64,000 nucleotides of DNA from JANMES01 sp038229715 (lineage in GTDB: Bacteria > Planctomycetota > Phycisphaerae > Tepidisphaerales > Tepidisphaeraceae): contig JBBROD010000011.1 of the NCBI GenBank assembly GCA_038229715.1, positions 1 through 64,000 of the forward strand, written 5' to 3'. This document shows positions 25,500 to 33,563 of the stretch, piece by piece. A model generated the notes under the pieces. That model did no database searches. It was not told the DNA's origin and was given only the letters and a program-made list of their open reading frames with translations. A program made the position numbers and the translations under genes. Positions within the stretch are counted from its first letter, which is position 1. The number at the start of each line of letters is the position of its first letter.

Positions 25500-26418
25500 G
25501 CTCTTCCGTCTTCTTCGGCCCGCGCCACATTTTCAGATAATACCACGGCAAAAACCCACGATCCGTTTCCCCATCGGATTCCGCCAGTCGCGGCAAGTAA
25601 ATCCACGGCACGGTCGGATGCTCGTGATGCGAACGATGCCAGTTGTGATTAAGCCACACTGCGTCAAGCGGGCGAAAAATGAACAGGTTCCGCGCGCCGC
25701 GGGTCACATGGCGCTCCGTTCCAAAATGATGCACGTACTGCATCGCCGACCACATAAACCCAAACGTGCTGTATAGAGCCACATAGTGCCAGATAGGAAT
25801 TCGCAGCCCCAAGACGATTGCGGTATGCAGGAGAATCGCCGCGAACCCTTCGAGCCAGATCCAGCGCAGGTAAGAGGGATTGAACGACTCCATAAATGCC
25901 GCCGAGGCACGATCGACTTTCATATGCCGTTCGATCTTGAAATGCTTGCGATCCAAGATGAACGGCGCGAACACGGCGATCACGTTGCTGCCAACGACCA
26001 AAACGTAGTAAAGGCCAGTGAGAATGCCCAGCCAGCAGAGCCATCGCCAAACGAGGTTGTCGCCCTCGAAGTAAAGATCAAAGGCTTCATCGTCCGAGCG
26101 GTTTCGCAGGTGGTGGCCGATGTGCCCCTGCCGCAGCAGGTGGAACGGCGCGGGGAACAACAGTGCCATGCCAGAGCCGGCGAGTTCGTTCAGTTTCGGA
26201 TTCGCAAACAGCATCGCATGTTCGGCCTCATGAACTACTGAGTAGACGGAATTCATCAGCAGGCCGAACACGATCGCCACGCCGGCAACCGCCCAGGGAT
26301 TCTTAAGGTGCGCCGCAGCGATAAAACAGGCCGCGACGGCGAGGAGTTGCGCCGTGATGATCAAAGCGTTTGCGCGCGAGGGGATCGGGTCAGCCGTATC
26401 GGTTGGGTTTCTCTCCAT
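25462..26418 (-). CDS. Fatty acid desaturase / membrane diiron hydroxylase
   Basis: The 318-aa membrane protein has the three His boxes of the FA desaturase superfamily: HEAEH (63-67), HIGHH (99-103) and HRSHHEH in NHNWHRSHHEHPTVPW near 260, with hydrophobic helices at 18-35, 42-60, 130-155 and about 205-230. These enzymes bind two irons and insert double bonds or hydroxyls into acyl chains or related lipids. It lies 11 bp downstream of the AurF-like gene and overlaps the PAP2 gene, giving a three-gene minus-strand unit. The specific branch (acyl-lipid, sphingolipid or carotenoid type) cannot be fixed by eye. Confidence 0.92.
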   Translation of the reverse strand: MERNPTDTADPIPSRANALIITAQLLAVAACFIAAAHLKNPWAVAGVAIVFGLLMNSVYSVVHEAEHAMLFANPKLNELAGSGMALLFPAPFHLLRQGHIGHHLRNRSDDEAFDLYFEGDNLVWRWLCWLGILTGLYYVLVVGSNVIAVFAPFILDRKHFKIERHMKVDRASAAFMESFNPSYLRWIWLEGFAAILLHTAIVLGLRIPIWHYVALYSTFGFMWSAMQYVHHFGTERHVTRGARNLFIFRPLDAVWLNHNWHRSHHEHPTVPWIYLPRLAESDGETDRGFLPWYYLKMWRGPKKTEEHVENKYAGRIIH

Positions 26419-26429
26419 GAGGTTTTTCC

Positions 26430-27392
26430 TCAGGCTTGGCCGCCCAAAGCTTCAAACGCAGCGCGTGCTGGCGCGATGCGGTCGATCAGGCCGAACGTAA
26501 CAGGGTTCGATCGACGCGAGAAGATCATCTCACGATACGACGCGGACGTCGAGAGCTTTTCGAGCGCTTGCAACATAGCGGGTGTTTGGCCCGAGAGTTC
26601 GGTGAATTCCTCGCCCAATTGGCGAACGGCGCTCGCCGCGACGTTCACGGGCCGCAGCAGGAAGCGGTCGACCAGCGCCCGGAACAGTCGCACGTTCAAC
26701 CGAAGCATCATCGGACTCAGGCGGGCGAGAAGATGTTCGAGAACCTGCCAATCGATCTGGATGTGGCGCGCCTCGTCCTGGGCATGAAATCGATAGGCCG
26801 CGAGAAAACGTGGTTCGATCTGCACGTCGGCCTTCATCGTACGGCGGCCGATCTCCAGAGAGTGCTCTTCCAGCGCCAACACCGTCCAGATTGAGACCGG
26901 AAAAGCCGCCGGCCAATGGCCGATCGCGGCGATCAACAGCGTCGCCAGCGACGTAAGTCGGACCATGCGGACCTCGCTCGACGCATACCAAGCCGGCTCC
27001 GCCAGTCGGTTGAGTTTCGCCCAGATGTCGGCATGACGCTCTTCATCGGCGATAAAACCCGCCAGCAGGCCGCGCACGTCGGCCGGTAGCGAGGCCTCGT
27101 CCTGCAGTCGGCCGACCATCGTCTGCAGTGTACGCTCGAACATGCCGACGATTTCATTGGTGCAAAGGCCGACGAGTTGATTGTATCGGAGGCGGTGGGC
27201 GTGGGTCAGCGTCGCATAAACCGGTGTGTGGTAGAGGGGTGTGAGCGTTGGGCACACGCACCACGCGGAGCGGTCGAACGGCGTAGACCAGTGGATGTCG
27301 GCTTCAACGAACTGGTGCGAAGCGGCATGGGCCTGAAGCTTCGCCGCCGCCATTGGCATTGCACGCGCGGGGCTCAGCATCTGATCGACCAT
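26430..27392 (-). CDS. AurF-like non-heme diiron oxygenase
   Basis: The 320-aa protein shows the ferritin-like diiron ligand pattern of AurF/CmlI-type N-oxygenases: Glu80 in CTNEIVGMFE, DEERH (117-120), LEEHSLE (175-177 region) and DEARHIQID (207-210), all in helices. AurF-type enzymes oxidise aryl amines to nitro groups; other members hydroxylate acyl chains. The ATG at 27392 is chosen because the extra N-terminal codons upstream overlap the divergent radical SAM gene. The start lies only 45 bp from that gene, with shared promoter hexamers between them. It heads the AurF-desaturase-PAP2 unit. Which substrate is oxidised is unknown. Confidence 0.85.
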   Translation of the reverse strand: MVDQMLSPARAMPMAAAKLQAHAASHQFVEADIHWSTPFDRSAWCVCPTLTPLYHTPVYATLTHAHRLRYNQLVGLCTNEIVGMFERTLQTMVGRLQDEASLPADVRGLLAGFIADEERHADIWAKLNRLAEPAWYASSEVRMVRLTSLATLLIAAIGHWPAAFPVSIWTVLALEEHSLEIGRRTMKADVQIEPRFLAAYRFHAQDEARHIQIDWQVLEHLLARLSPMMLRLNVRLFRALVDRFLLRPVNVAASAVRQLGEEFTELSGQTPAMLQALEKLSTSASYREMIFSRRSNPVTFGLIDRIAPARAAFEALGGQA

Positions 27393-27400
27393 GATCAGCG

Positions 27401-27431
27401 ATTGTATGTCGCACAGCCGCCCCGGTACAAT
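27401..27431. promoter_or_regulatory. Back-to-back divergent promoter with shared hexamers, leaderless on the plus strand
   Basis: ATTGTA (27401-27406) and TACAAT (27426-27431) are exact inverted copies. For the plus strand TTGTAT serves as -35 and TACAAT as -10 with 18 bp between, and the ATG at 27438 falls where transcription would begin. On the minus strand the same two elements swap roles, TTGTAC and TACAAT, again with 18 bp, and the AurF ATG lies 9 bp after the -10. Both genes would have nearly leaderless messages and compete for polymerase. It is a sequence prediction. Confidence 0.45.
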
Positions 27432-27437
27432 GACGCC

Positions 27438-28841
27438 ATGCCGCAGGGGAAGATTCGTGTCGCACTGATCTCGCCGAAGGGTCCGCTCTACCGGCATCGC
27501 AGTGGAATCTTTCGCAAATCGCTGCGATACCAGCCTCTGACACTCACCACTTTAGCTGCGCTTGTTCCTCCGGAATTGAACATCGAATTACAGTTGATCG
27601 ACGAGGGAATCGAGGACGTGCCGGACGATCTGCGGGCCGACCTCGTCGGGCTCACAGTCATCACCGGTACTGCCCCGCGGGCCTACGAGTTGTCCCGCCG
27701 CTTCCGCGAGCGCGGCATGAAAGTCGTCCTCGGAGGGCCGCACGTAACGCTCATTCCCGACGACGCTCAGCCGCACGCTGACGCCGTTGTCACCGGCTAT
27801 GCCGAAGACACTTGGCCCCAGTTGCTGCGCGATTTCGCCGCCGGCCAGCTTCGGCCGCGCTACAGCCAGTCGCCAGACCTCGATCTAGCCGATCGGCCGT
27901 TTCCAAAGCGCGAGTTGCTGCCGGGCGGTCGCTACCTCACGAACAACGTCTTCGAGGCCACGCGCGGCTGTGTTCACAACTGCGATTTCTGCGTCGTGCC
28001 GACCGCCTGGGGGCGCAAGCCGCTGCAAAAGCCCGTGGAAGACGTCATCGCCGACATCCGCATGCACGGCGCGAAGAAGTTGATTTTCGTCGATCTCAAT
28101 TTGATTTCCGATCGCGAGTACGCCGCACGCCTGTTCATGGCCCTCGTGCCGCTAAAGGTCCAGTGGTACGGATTGACGACGGTATTGATCGCCGATGATC
28201 TCCCTTTGCTGGAACTGGCCTCACAAAGCGGCTGCCGCGGGCTATTGATGGGGCTTGAGTCGATCTCGCCGGAAAATTTACGTCACAGCCGCAAGGGCTT
28301 TAACTCGCCGGACGAATACGCCCGCGTCGTAAAGCGGTTGCACGAACACGGCATCGCGCTTCAGGGGTGTTTTGTCTTCGGGCTGGACGAGGATCGGCCG
28401 GACATCTTTTTGAAGACGGCCCAGTTCGCCGTCGACGCCAAGATCGACCTGCCGCGATTTGCGATCGTCACGCCATTTCCTAATACGGGTCTGTACAAGC
28501 GGCTGACGAGCGAGGGACGCATCCTGACGCACAACTGGGAACTCTACGACGGGCAGCACGTCGTCTTTCAGCCGGCGCGGATGAGTGCCGGCGACCTGCT
28601 GCAAGGCACGGAGATCGCGTGGAAGCACGCATACAGTCTTAAGTCCATCGCCTCGCGGATTCGCCACTCCCCCGCGCCTTGGCCGGTACGGTTGGGCACG
28701 AATCTTGGCTATCGCTTTTACGCCAACCACCTCAGCCGATTTTACAACTGCGACTGGATCATCGGCCGATCGCACGGCGGCGGTACGACAGCCGAAGAGC
28801 CGAAACTCGTCCCACTTACCAAAGCGGCGGGCAAGCGATGA
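27438..28841 (+). CDS. B12-binding-domain radical SAM enzyme (1)
   Basis: The 467-aa protein has an N-terminal Rossmann-like B12-binding domain (about 5-145: LIDEGIED, VLGGPHVTLIPDDA, ADAVVTGYAEDTWPQL) without the DxHxxG base-off motif. A radical SAM core follows with Cys178-x3-Cys182-x2-Cys185 (RGCVHNCDFC) for the [4Fe-4S] cluster, then a short C-terminal region. Relatives such as HpnP/HpnJ and other class B enzymes methylate or couple unreactive carbons, often on lipids or natural products. It is the first gene of a five-gene coupled operon; its stop overlaps the next start (ATGA). No Shine-Dalgarno sequence precedes it, in line with a leaderless message. Confidence 0.92.
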   Translation: MPQGKIRVALISPKGPLYRHRSGIFRKSLRYQPLTLTTLAALVPPELNIELQLIDEGIEDVPDDLRADLVGLTVITGTAPRAYELSRRFRERGMKVVLGGPHVTLIPDDAQPHADAVVTGYAEDTWPQLLRDFAAGQLRPRYSQSPDLDLADRPFPKRELLPGGRYLTNNVFEATRGCVHNCDFCVVPTAWGRKPLQKPVEDVIADIRMHGAKKLIFVDLNLISDREYAARLFMALVPLKVQWYGLTTVLIADDLPLLELASQSGCRGLLMGLESISPENLRHSRKGFNSPDEYARVVKRLHEHGIALQGCFVFGLDEDRPDIFLKTAQFAVDAKIDLPRFAIVTPFPNTGLYKRLTSEGRILTHNWELYDGQHVVFQPARMSAGDLLQGTEIAWKHAYSLKSIASRIRHSPAPWPVRLGTNLGYRFYANHLSRFYNCDWIIGRSHGGGTTAEEPKLVPLTKAAGKR

Positions 28842-30193
28842 AAGTCACGATCATCCACCCGTGCATCGGTCGCCGGCCTGGCCAGAAATACATTCGCACG
28901 TGGCAGATGGAGCCGCTGCCCGCCGCAACACTCGCCGGGCTTACACCGAAGGACATCGATGTCCGATTCTACGATGATCGGATGGAGATCATCCCGTTCG
29001 ACGAGCCGACCGATCTGGTGGCGATCAGCGTCGAAACCTACACCGCCAAGCGCGCGTACCAGATCGCGTCGGAGTACCGCAGGCGCGGCGTGCCTGTAGT
29101 AATGGGCGGGTTTCACGCAACACTCGTTCCCGACGAGGTGGCACGTTACGCAGAAGCCGTGGTTGTCGGCGAAGCCGAGGAATCGTGGCCACGGCTGATC
29201 GACGACGCCCGGCACGGGAAGCTGCAGAAGCTCTACCGCTCCGCCAGCCGCCCGTCGCTAGCCAACCTCCGACCGGAGCGAAGTATCTTCCGCGGCAAAC
29301 GGTATCTGCCGATTGGACTGGTCGAAGCCGGGCGCGGGTGCCATTTCAAATGTGAATTCTGCGCGGTTCAGACGATTTTCAACGCAACCCAGACGCGCCG
29401 ACCGATCGACCGGATCATCGAAGAAGTCGAGTCGATCAAGCGCGACAAGAATCTCTTCTTTTTCGTCGATGACAACATCACATCCAATCTCGAACAGGCC
29501 AAAGAATTTCTTCGGGCGTTGATCCCATGCAACATCCGCTGGGTAAGCCAGGCCAGCATCAACGCCGCCCACGATGAGGAGTTTCTTGACCTGCTGGTTC
29601 GCGCCGGCTGCAAGGGCGTGCTGATCGGGTTCGAGAGTCTGAACCCTGCCAATTTGAAGGACATGAACAAATCCTTTAACACCATGCGTGGCGGCTTCGA
29701 CAAGTCGCTCGCCAACCTGCGTCGTCACCAGATTCGGGTCTACGGCACGTTCATCTTCGGCTACGACCTTGATACGCCCGAAAGCTTCGCGCCGACCGTG
29801 GATTTTGCCAACGAACACGCGATGTACATTGCCGCGTTCAATCACCTCACCCCCTTTCCCGGCACACCGTTATACGAGCGACTGAAACGCGAAGGACGGA
29901 TGCGTTATGAAGCGTGGTGGCTTGATGAACGATACAGCTATAACGAAATCCCATTCGCGCCGGCAGGGATGGACCCGGAAACGCTCCGCCTGGGCTGTAT
30001 CGAATCGCGCCGGGCGTTTTATTCTTGGCCCGGAATCATGCGTCGGAGCATGGACAAGGTGAATCGAAGTGACTTTTTCATGTGGCGGAATTTCTACCTC
30101 ATCAACGCCCTGCACCGCAGCGACGTGAGCGCCCGCGACCATTACCCGCTGGGCGACATGACATGGCAAGGCGATCTGCTTCAAGCCAACTGA
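28838..30193 (+). CDS. B12-binding-domain radical SAM enzyme (2)
   Basis: The 451-aa protein has the same two-domain plan as its neighbour but is clearly divergent. The B12-like domain spans about 1-140 (VVMGGFHATLVPDEV, AEAVVVGEAEESWPRL), with no DxHxxG. The radical SAM core carries Cys168-x3-Cys172-x2-Cys175 (GRGCHFKCEFC) and the FFVDDNITSN strand typical of the family. The C-terminal 90 residues (PFAPAGMDPETL to the end) are aromatic-rich. Two such enzymes in tandem suggest two sequential radical steps on one scaffold. The start overlaps the stop of the first enzyme (ATGA), and its stop overlaps the next gene by one base (TGATG). Confidence 0.92.
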   Translation: MKVTIIHPCIGRRPGQKYIRTWQMEPLPAATLAGLTPKDIDVRFYDDRMEIIPFDEPTDLVAISVETYTAKRAYQIASEYRRRGVPVVMGGFHATLVPDEVARYAEAVVVGEAEESWPRLIDDARHGKLQKLYRSASRPSLANLRPERSIFRGKRYLPIGLVEAGRGCHFKCEFCAVQTIFNATQTRRPIDRIIEEVESIKRDKNLFFFVDDNITSNLEQAKEFLRALIPCNIRWVSQASINAAHDEEFLDLLVRAGCKGVLIGFESLNPANLKDMNKSFNTMRGGFDKSLANLRRHQIRVYGTFIFGYDLDTPESFAPTVDFANEHAMYIAAFNHLTPFPGTPLYERLKREGRMRYEAWWLDERYSYNEIPFAPAGMDPETLRLGCIESRRAFYSWPGIMRRSMDKVNRSDFFMWRNFYLINALHRSDVSARDHYPLGDMTWQGDLLQAN

Positions 30194-31350
30194 TGGCCGA
30201 CGATCCATCTAAGATTCGATTCGCCGTTGCCGACGATTCGCACGACGCAGGCATCAGGCAGTTGCTGCGCGACACGCCCATGCCCGGCGACATCGCGATC
30301 TCCATGCAACGCGAACCCAATTACTTCGCGGCGGCACGGGCGGAAGGTGGCGAGCACCACGCGATCGTCGCAATCAATCCGGCTGGCCGGATCGTCTGCA
30401 CCGGCGGCGTTTCAATCCGCGAGCGGTATTACAACGGCACTCTTCGTCGCGTCGGTTATCTAGGCCAACTGCGTCTCGCCGCCTCACACGCCGGGCGGTT
30501 TGACGTAATACGGCGCGGCTACCGGTTGTTTCGCGAGATTCTGCCGACACTGAATCTTCATACCTGCTTTACAAGCATCGCCGCCGACAACACACGGGCG
30601 CAGCAATTTTTGGAAAGAGGCCTGGCAGGCCTGCCAAGGTATGAGTTTGTCGGTGATCTCGTCACGTTGATGCTATCGACCTCGCCATCATTGCTCGTCG
30701 GATGCTCACTTTCAGCTAGGGCACGTTCTATCTTGCGTAATGAGGGACTCCAACTCGCGCAAGGCATCGGCAACCGGCTCTCGGAGCTGGTGGACTTGGT
30801 GAACCGCCAGGCATCGACCTTTCAATTTGCCCCCGCCTGGCGTCGCGACGAACTATCGCAACTCCTATCCGGTGGTCAGATAAGTGAAAACAGTTTCCGC
30901 GTGCTGTCCGACGAGACAGGCCCAATCGCATGTGCGGCGCTGTGGGACCAGAGGCAGGTCAAGCAGGTCGTCGTCAATGCGTACTCATCGCGGATGCAAA
31001 TCGCTCGTCCGTTCTATAACCTGTTTGCCGAACTCGCCGGGCGAATGCCGCTGCCTGCCGCCGGGCAACCGATCCAATTGGGATTTGTTGCACCGCTGGC
31101 GGTTCCGGCCGACCAGCCGGAGTGGCTCGTCCAACTCTTGCGGCTTGTGTCCGCATCGGCGCGCTCGGCCGGCATCACGGCGATGACGGTCGGCTTCGAC
31201 GCGCGTGATCCAAGGCTTGCCCACTTGGTGCGGAATTTTCGGTCACGCCTCTACCGTACGCGGCTTTACACGGTAACTTGGCAGGATCAACCGCCCGTTA
31301 CCGAACCGCTCGACGGCCGGCTTCTTTATCCCGAGGTAGCCCTGCTGTGA
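30193..31350 (+). CDS. GNAT-fold acyltransferase-like protein (1)
   Basis: The 385-aa protein has an N-terminal GNAT-like domain: IRFAVADDSHDAGIRQLLRD at the start, then VCTGGVSIRERY, RRVGYLGQLRLAASHAGR (acyl-CoA pyrophosphate-loop position) and TSIAADNTRAQQFLERG. About 200 further residues may be a second, degenerate GNAT-like half. GNAT enzymes move acyl groups from CoA or tRNA carriers to amines. It starts with TGATG overlap after the second radical SAM gene and ends by overlapping the next GTG. Within this operon it could acylate an amine made on, or added to, the pathway product. The substrate is not predictable. Confidence 0.78.
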   Translation: MADDPSKIRFAVADDSHDAGIRQLLRDTPMPGDIAISMQREPNYFAAARAEGGEHHAIVAINPAGRIVCTGGVSIRERYYNGTLRRVGYLGQLRLAASHAGRFDVIRRGYRLFREILPTLNLHTCFTSIAADNTRAQQFLERGLAGLPRYEFVGDLVTLMLSTSPSLLVGCSLSARARSILRNEGLQLAQGIGNRLSELVDLVNRQASTFQFAPAWRRDELSQLLSGGQISENSFRVLSDETGPIACAALWDQRQVKQVVVNAYSSRMQIARPFYNLFAELAGRMPLPAAGQPIQLGFVAPLAVPADQPEWLVQLLRLVSASARSAGITAMTVGFDARDPRLAHLVRNFRSRLYRTRLYTVTWQDQPPVTEPLDGRLLYPEVALL

Positions 31351-32051
31351 CCGGACGACTTATTGAACGCGGCAGACTCTCGGACGCCGACCGCACGGCT
31401 ATGTTCACGCTATTCGATGCTCATTTCGATGGCGTTACTCGCGGACAATTTGATCGTGATCTTGAGCACAAAAACTGGGTCGTTCTAATCGAGCTGAACG
31501 ACATCCTTCTGGGCTTTTCAACCATTCTGGCGTTCGAGACGCATGCCGCCGGCGAGTTGCTCACGGTGATTTACTCCGGTGATACGATCGTCGCGCCCGC
31601 CGCATGGGGTTCGGCCGCGTTCCCGCGCGCCTGGATTCATGCCGTCTATGACATTCGACGACTACACCCGAATGGGCGACTTATCTGGTTGTTGTTGACC
31701 TCGGGTTTTCGTACCTATCGATTCCTGCCGGTCTTCTGGCTCCAGTTTTACCCGCGTTTCGACGAGGCAACGCCGCCCGCCTGGCAAAGCCTGATTGACG
31801 GACTGGCCGATCGACTGTTCGGCTCCGGCTACGACGCGTCGACCGGTCGAGTCGTTTTTGATAATCCCCAGCAGCTTCGGGGGCAGTTGCGTAACGTACC
31901 TGAGAGTCGAGCCATCGATCCGCATGTTGCGTTTTTTCTCTCACAAAATCCACGGCACGCCCGAGGTGACGAACTGGTCTGCGCAGCGGAACTATCACCC
32001 GACAACCTTACGCCCGCCGGCCGACGAGTCGTCTACGGGGCCAAGCGATGA
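31347..32051 (+). CDS. GNAT-like protein (2)
   Basis: The 234-aa protein starts at GTG 31347 overlapping the upstream stop (GTGA); an ATG-initiated extension upstream would only be a shadow of that gene. Its order of elements recalls a GNAT fold: RLSDADRTAMFTLFDAHFD, then VVLIELNDILLGFSTILAFE, VIYSGDTIVAPAAWGSAAFP (acyl-CoA loop position) and LLLTSGFRTYRFLPVFW. No clear catalytic residue is visible, and the last 50 residues are low in structure. It ends by overlapping the GH3-type start (ATGA). The fold call is moderate; the function is unknown. Confidence 0.7.
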   Translation: MTGRLIERGRLSDADRTAMFTLFDAHFDGVTRGQFDRDLEHKNWVVLIELNDILLGFSTILAFETHAAGELLTVIYSGDTIVAPAAWGSAAFPRAWIHAVYDIRRLHPNGRLIWLLLTSGFRTYRFLPVFWLQFYPRFDEATPPAWQSLIDGLADRLFGSGYDASTGRVVFDNPQQLRGQLRNVPESRAIDPHVAFFLSQNPRHARGDELVCAAELSPDNLTPAGRRVVYGAKR

Positions 32052-33511
32052 ACCTACTGGCCGCGGCTGCCAACTCGGCATGGGCGATCAGCAACCTCCC
32101 GGCGTGGTGGGCATTCCGCCGATCGCTCCTCAATCCGAAAGCTGCACAAGAAAAGGTATTGCGCGCGATCTTAATCCGTGCCGCTCAAACAGACTTCGGC
32201 CGTGAACACGATTTTGCAAGCATCAAAACTTACGAGGACTTCTGCACGCGCGTTCCGCTGCGGGATTATGGTGAACTGGAACCGTTGATCGATCGCGTGC
32301 GCCGGGGCGATCAGCGCGTTCTGACTGGAGAACGCGTAACCCGTCTGGCCACGACCGGCGGCACAAGCGGCGCACAAAAGTTGATCCCCTACACGCCGGC
32401 GCTTCAGGCCGAATTCAACCGGGCCATAGCGCCTTGGATTGTCGATCTGTTCCTTTCCTGCCCGTCATTGATCGCCGGGCCGGCGTATTGGTCGATCAGC
32501 CCCGTCGCCCGAACGCCCAATAGCGACGCGTCCGTCCCCATCGGATTTGAAGACGACAGCGAATACCTCGGCGGCCTGCGGCGGCGGCTTGTGGACGCGG
32601 TGATGGCCGTCCCCTCGTCGGTGCGGCATGCGCCCTCAATCGAGGAGTGGCGACGTCAGACGATTCACCATCTCGTACTTTGCCGCGACCTTCGACTCAT
32701 CTCCGTGTGGCACCCGTCTTTTCTAACACTGTTGCTCGATCACCTACCCGCTCCGCCGAGCGAGATTTGGCCGGAACTTCGAGCGGTGAGTTGCTGGACC
32801 GATGGCCATTCCGAACTTGCGTCAAAAGAACTCGGCAATCGGCTGCTTGGCGTAACGATTCAGCCAAAGGGGTTGATCGCGACCGAGGGCATCGTCTCGA
32901 TCCCGTTCCGCGGGAAGTGGCCTTTGGCAATTAGATCCCATTTCCTTGAGTTCGTCGCCCATGACGGCGTCGTGCTGCGATCTCACGAGCTGATACAGGG
33001 CAATGCTTACGAAGTTTGCCTGACCACCTCTGGCGGCTTGTACCGCTATCGATTAAACGATGTGATCCTTGTCGACGGCTTCGTCGGCCAAACACCTTCC
33101 GTCCGCTTCATCGGAAAGTCCCGCCACATTTCGGACCTATTCGGCGAGAAGCTGAGCGAGGTATTCGTCGGGCAGGTCTTGCGCACGCTGAAGGCAAAAC
33201 TCACGGCTGACTGGACTTTCGCGATGCTTGCGCCCGACGGGAATGCGTATACCCTGTTCATCGAGGGCACAAGCCCGCCGCAGTTGGCCTGCTTGCTCGA
33301 CGATGCGCTCCGCGCCAATTCGCAATACGCTTACTGCCGCGACCTTGGTCAGCTGACCACTCCAAGGATTTTTAGAATATCGACCAGCGCGGCCAATGCG
33401 TTTGCTTCGAGGCTTACTTCTGCTCATCAGCGTTTTGGAGACATTAAGCCAACAGGCCTAAGCTCGTTGCACGGATGGGATCAACACTTCGCGGGCCAAT
33501 ATCTTGAGTGA
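32048..33511 (+). CDS. GH3-family acyl-acid amido synthetase
   Basis: The 487-aa protein matches the GH3 (auxin-responsive promoter) branch of the ANL adenylating fold. It has the P-loop-like RLATTGGTSGAQK (100-110), ATEG (about 282), GGLYRYRLNDVI (about 330) and FIGKSRHISDLFGEKLSE near the hinge, with a short C-terminal lid domain. Plant GH3 enzymes activate carboxylic acids as adenylates and join them to amino acids. Bacterial members sit in natural-product and lipid clusters. It is the last gene of the coupled operon (ATGA overlap) and could form an amide or ester in the final product. Both the acid and the amine partner are unknown. Confidence 0.9.
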   Translation: MNLLAAAANSAWAISNLPAWWAFRRSLLNPKAAQEKVLRAILIRAAQTDFGREHDFASIKTYEDFCTRVPLRDYGELEPLIDRVRRGDQRVLTGERVTRLATTGGTSGAQKLIPYTPALQAEFNRAIAPWIVDLFLSCPSLIAGPAYWSISPVARTPNSDASVPIGFEDDSEYLGGLRRRLVDAVMAVPSSVRHAPSIEEWRRQTIHHLVLCRDLRLISVWHPSFLTLLLDHLPAPPSEIWPELRAVSCWTDGHSELASKELGNRLLGVTIQPKGLIATEGIVSIPFRGKWPLAIRSHFLEFVAHDGVVLRSHELIQGNAYEVCLTTSGGLYRYRLNDVILVDGFVGQTPSVRFIGKSRHISDLFGEKLSEVFVGQVLRTLKAKLTADWTFAMLAPDGNAYTLFIEGTSPPQLACLLDDALRANSQYAYCRDLGQLTTPRIFRISTSAANAFASRLTSAHQRFGDIKPTGLSSLHGWDQHFAGQYLE

Positions 33512-33563
33512 GATACCAAAAGAACCGCTCGCGATGGTGTTCCACCACCCCTACCACCTTCTA

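Noticed and set aside
27393..27437. Cobalamin riboswitch before the B12 radical SAM genes
   Set aside because: Only 45 bp between divergent starts; no room and no B12-box.
27177..28841. Longer start for the first radical SAM gene at 27177
   Set aside because: The extra 87 codons are antisense to the AurF-like gene and have no family character.
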